Shown here: in pieces, positions 6,738 to 7,929 of the stretch | Layout of the letters: every line of letters begins with the position of its first letter | Position numbering within the stretch: the stretch's first letter is position 1 | Assembly: GCA_016764115.1 (NCBI GenBank) | Contig: JAESSM010000078.1 | Location: forward strand, 1-7,929 | Origin: Bacteroidia bacterium | GTDB taxonomy: Bacteria > Bacteroidota > Bacteroidia > JAESSM01 > NORP286 | Length of the DNA stretch: 7,929 nucleotides | Direction: 5' to 3' | Program-made: the position numbers and the translations under genes | The notes under the pieces: generated by a model | Told to the model about the DNA's origin: nothing | The model's input: only the letters and a program-made list of their open reading frames with translations | Databases searched by the model: none

Positions 6738-7112
6738 GTGGTAAAAGCAAAACAAGCATCTGAAAAAACTAATATTACCAAATTTATTATTGAAGCAATA
6801 CAAGATAAAAAAGGTAAAGAGATTAAATTAGTTGATCTTAGAAGTGTTTCAGGGGCAATTTGCGATTACTTTATCATCTGCCATGGGGAATCTTCAACAC
6901 AAATTCAAGCAATAGCAGAGTCCGTGGAGAAGAGGGTCAAAATCAATTTGAACGAATTTCCATATAGCAAGGAGGGAATTGAAAATAGCGAGTGGATATT
7001 GTTAGATTATGTGGATGTAGTTGTGCATTTGTTTAGAAGAGAAACTCGGGAATTCTATGGTATTGAGGATTTGTGGGGTGATGCGGAGATAACTGAGATT
7101 GAAGAACACTAA
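6738..7112 (+). CDS. rsfS: Ribosomal silencing factor RsfS (YbeB/Iojap family)
   Basis: RsfS binds ribosomal protein uL14 on the large subunit and blocks joining to the small subunit, lowering translation in starved cells. The 124-residue protein spans the whole family domain: DLRSVSGAICDYFIICHG at about 33-50, then ESSTQIQAIAESV, WILLDYVDVVVHLF at 86-99, and the signature REFYGIEDLWGDA at 104-116. The start is GTG at 6738-6740. The frame has a stop at 6726-6728, and no in-frame ATG precedes the conserved domain, so GTG is the only credible start. ATG at 6723-6725 is in frame but is followed at once by that stop. The resulting N-terminus, MVKAKQASEKTNITKFIIEAI, fits Bacteroidota homologs. ftsH follows 54 bp downstream on the same strand, an order often seen in this phylum. 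Confidence 0.95.
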   Translation: MVKAKQASEKTNITKFIIEAIQDKKGKEIKLVDLRSVSGAICDYFIICHGESSTQIQAIAESVEKRVKINLNEFPYSKEGIENSEWILLDYVDVVVHLFRRETREFYGIEDLWGDAEITEIEEH

Positions 7113-7145
7113 GATTGAAATGGGAAAATATTTGTAAATTGCGTA

Positions 7146-7153
7146 TATTTTTG
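7146..7153 (+). promoter_or_regulatory. Candidate -7 box for ftsH
   Basis: TATTTTTG matches the Bacteroidota -7 consensus TAnnTTTG exactly and ends 13 bp before the ftsH ATG, so the leader would be about 7-8 nt. The nearest TTG triplets are at 7115-7117 (28-bp spacing, too long) and 7132-7134 (11-bp, too short), so no proper -33 element accompanies it. ftsH may be transcribed from here, from the rsfS promoter, or both. No terminator hairpin separates the two genes. Confidence 0.35.
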
Positions 7154-7166
7154 TTAAATTATTTAG

Positions 7167-7929
7167 ATGGAAAACGAGAGTAATAAAAAAAAGTCGGAGA
7201 AGAAGATTGATGATAACAAAGGTAAGTTTCAGTTACCTAAAGGTTCTAAATTCAATTTTTACTGGATATATGCAATAATTGCGGTTGCGTTTATTGCATT
7301 GCAATTTTTTAGCCTGGGTTTTTCGGCTAAAGAGATCACGTGGCAACGTTTTGAGCGCGAAATGCTAAGGAATCGGGATGTTGAGCGATTGGTAGTTGCA
7401 AACAGAGAGATCGTAAAGGTTTTTATAAAAAAAGATCGGCTTTCAAGCGAAAAGTATAAAGACATTGTTAATAAACCATTCAGCATGGTGGAAACTGGAC
7501 CCCACTATTTTTTCACCATTGGTTCAGTAGAAATATTTGAGAAAAACCTTGCTGAAGCGCAAAAAGCTTTTGAGGAACCCGATCAAGTCGGAGTTGCATA
7601 TATAACAGAAAGAAACTGGGGAACAGAAATTATGAGCTGGGTGTTGCCAATTCTTTTAATGGTAGGTATCTGGATATTTATCATGAGAAGAATGAGTTCT
7701 GGTGGAGGTGGGCCTGGGGCCCAATTGTTCAATATTGGGAAATCAAAAGCAACTTTATATGATAAAGACACTACTATAACTATTACATTCGATGATGTAG
7801 CTGGTTTAGAGGAAGCCAAGCAAGAGGTAATGGAAATTGTTGACTTTCTTAAAAATCCTAAGAAGTATACTGCGCTAGGAGGAAAAATTCCAAAAGGTGC
7901 TTTATTGGTTGGAGCTCCCGGAACAGGTA
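7167..7929 (+). CDS. ftsH: ATP-dependent zinc metalloprotease FtsH, N-terminal part only
   Basis: FtsH is the inner-membrane AAA+ protease that degrades misfolded membrane proteins and some regulators. The window holds 254 residues plus one base; the frame is open at the right edge. Seen in order: a charged, lysine-rich N-terminus (1-30), TM1 (about 33-50, [15 protein letters not shown]), a periplasmic domain (51-155), TM2 (about 156-173, [19 protein letters not shown]), a glycine-rich linker ([22 protein letters not shown]), the AAA entry motif [15 protein letters not shown] (207-221), [18 protein letters not shown], and the beginning of Walker A (GAPGTG). The Walker A lysine, Walker B, second region of homology and HEXXH zinc site lie outside the window. 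The ATG at 7167-7169 gives a normal length before TM1. The extended N-terminal tail is longer than in E. coli FtsH but usual for Bacteroidota. Confidence 0.96.
   Translation, partial: MENESNKKKSEKKIDDNKGKFQLPKGSKFNFYWIYAIIAVAFIALQFFSLGFSAKEITWQRFEREMLRNRDVERLVVANREIVKVFIKKDRLSSEKYKDIVNKPFSMVETGPHYFFTIGSVEIFEKNLAEAQKAFEEPDQVGVAYITERNWGTEIMSWVLPILLMVGIWIFIMRRMSSGGGGPGAQLFNIGKSKATLYDKDTTITITFDDVAGLEEAKQEVMEIVDFLKNPKKYTALGGKIPKGALLVGAPGTG

Noticed and set aside
7259..7819. Two leftward open frames (7259-7486 and 7583-7819) opposite ftsH
   Set aside because: ftsH covers both with clear transmembrane and AAA motifs; the antisense translations are low-complexity and unrecognisable.

Overview
The window looks like ordinary chromosome from an AT-rich member of the Bacteroidota, probably a Cytophagales- or Flavobacteriia-like marine or soil bacterium. 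The evidence is a PorZ-like surface protein with a type IX secretion (T9SS) C-terminal sorting domain, Bacteroidota-type TAnnTTTG promoter boxes in place of an E. coli-type -10, the absence of convincing Shine-Dalgarno sites, and the order birA / rsfS / ftsH. The genus cannot be fixed from this sequence alone.

Layout. Everything from the left edge to about 6675 is read leftwards, and everything after that rightwards. In leftward transcription order the genes are: birA (biotin-protein ligase without a repressor domain); three receiver-domain proteins with no kinase beside them, the first of which ends in a membrane helix; porZ; recO; and a YfhO-like polytopic membrane protein cut by the left edge. 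After a 62-bp divergent gap come rsfS (ribosomal silencing factor, GTG start) and ftsH, which is cut by the right edge just inside its Walker A motif. No gap between genes exceeds about 110 bp, and I see no tRNA, rRNA, CRISPR array, insertion sequence or phage-like gene.

How the genes fit together. porZ, recO and the YfhO-like gene are separated by only 27 and 18 bp and probably share a transcript. The three receiver genes (gaps of 47 and 108 bp) form a second leftward group, preceded by a good candidate promoter with an inverted repeat. birA, recO, rsfS and ftsH are housekeeping genes.

The part most worth attention is the receiver cluster. It holds two Rcp1-like single-domain regulators that are clear paralogs, plus a receiver whose C-terminus looks tail-anchored in the inner membrane. 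No completely new system is evident. The tail-anchored receiver and its two partners are the best candidates for undescribed signalling biology.
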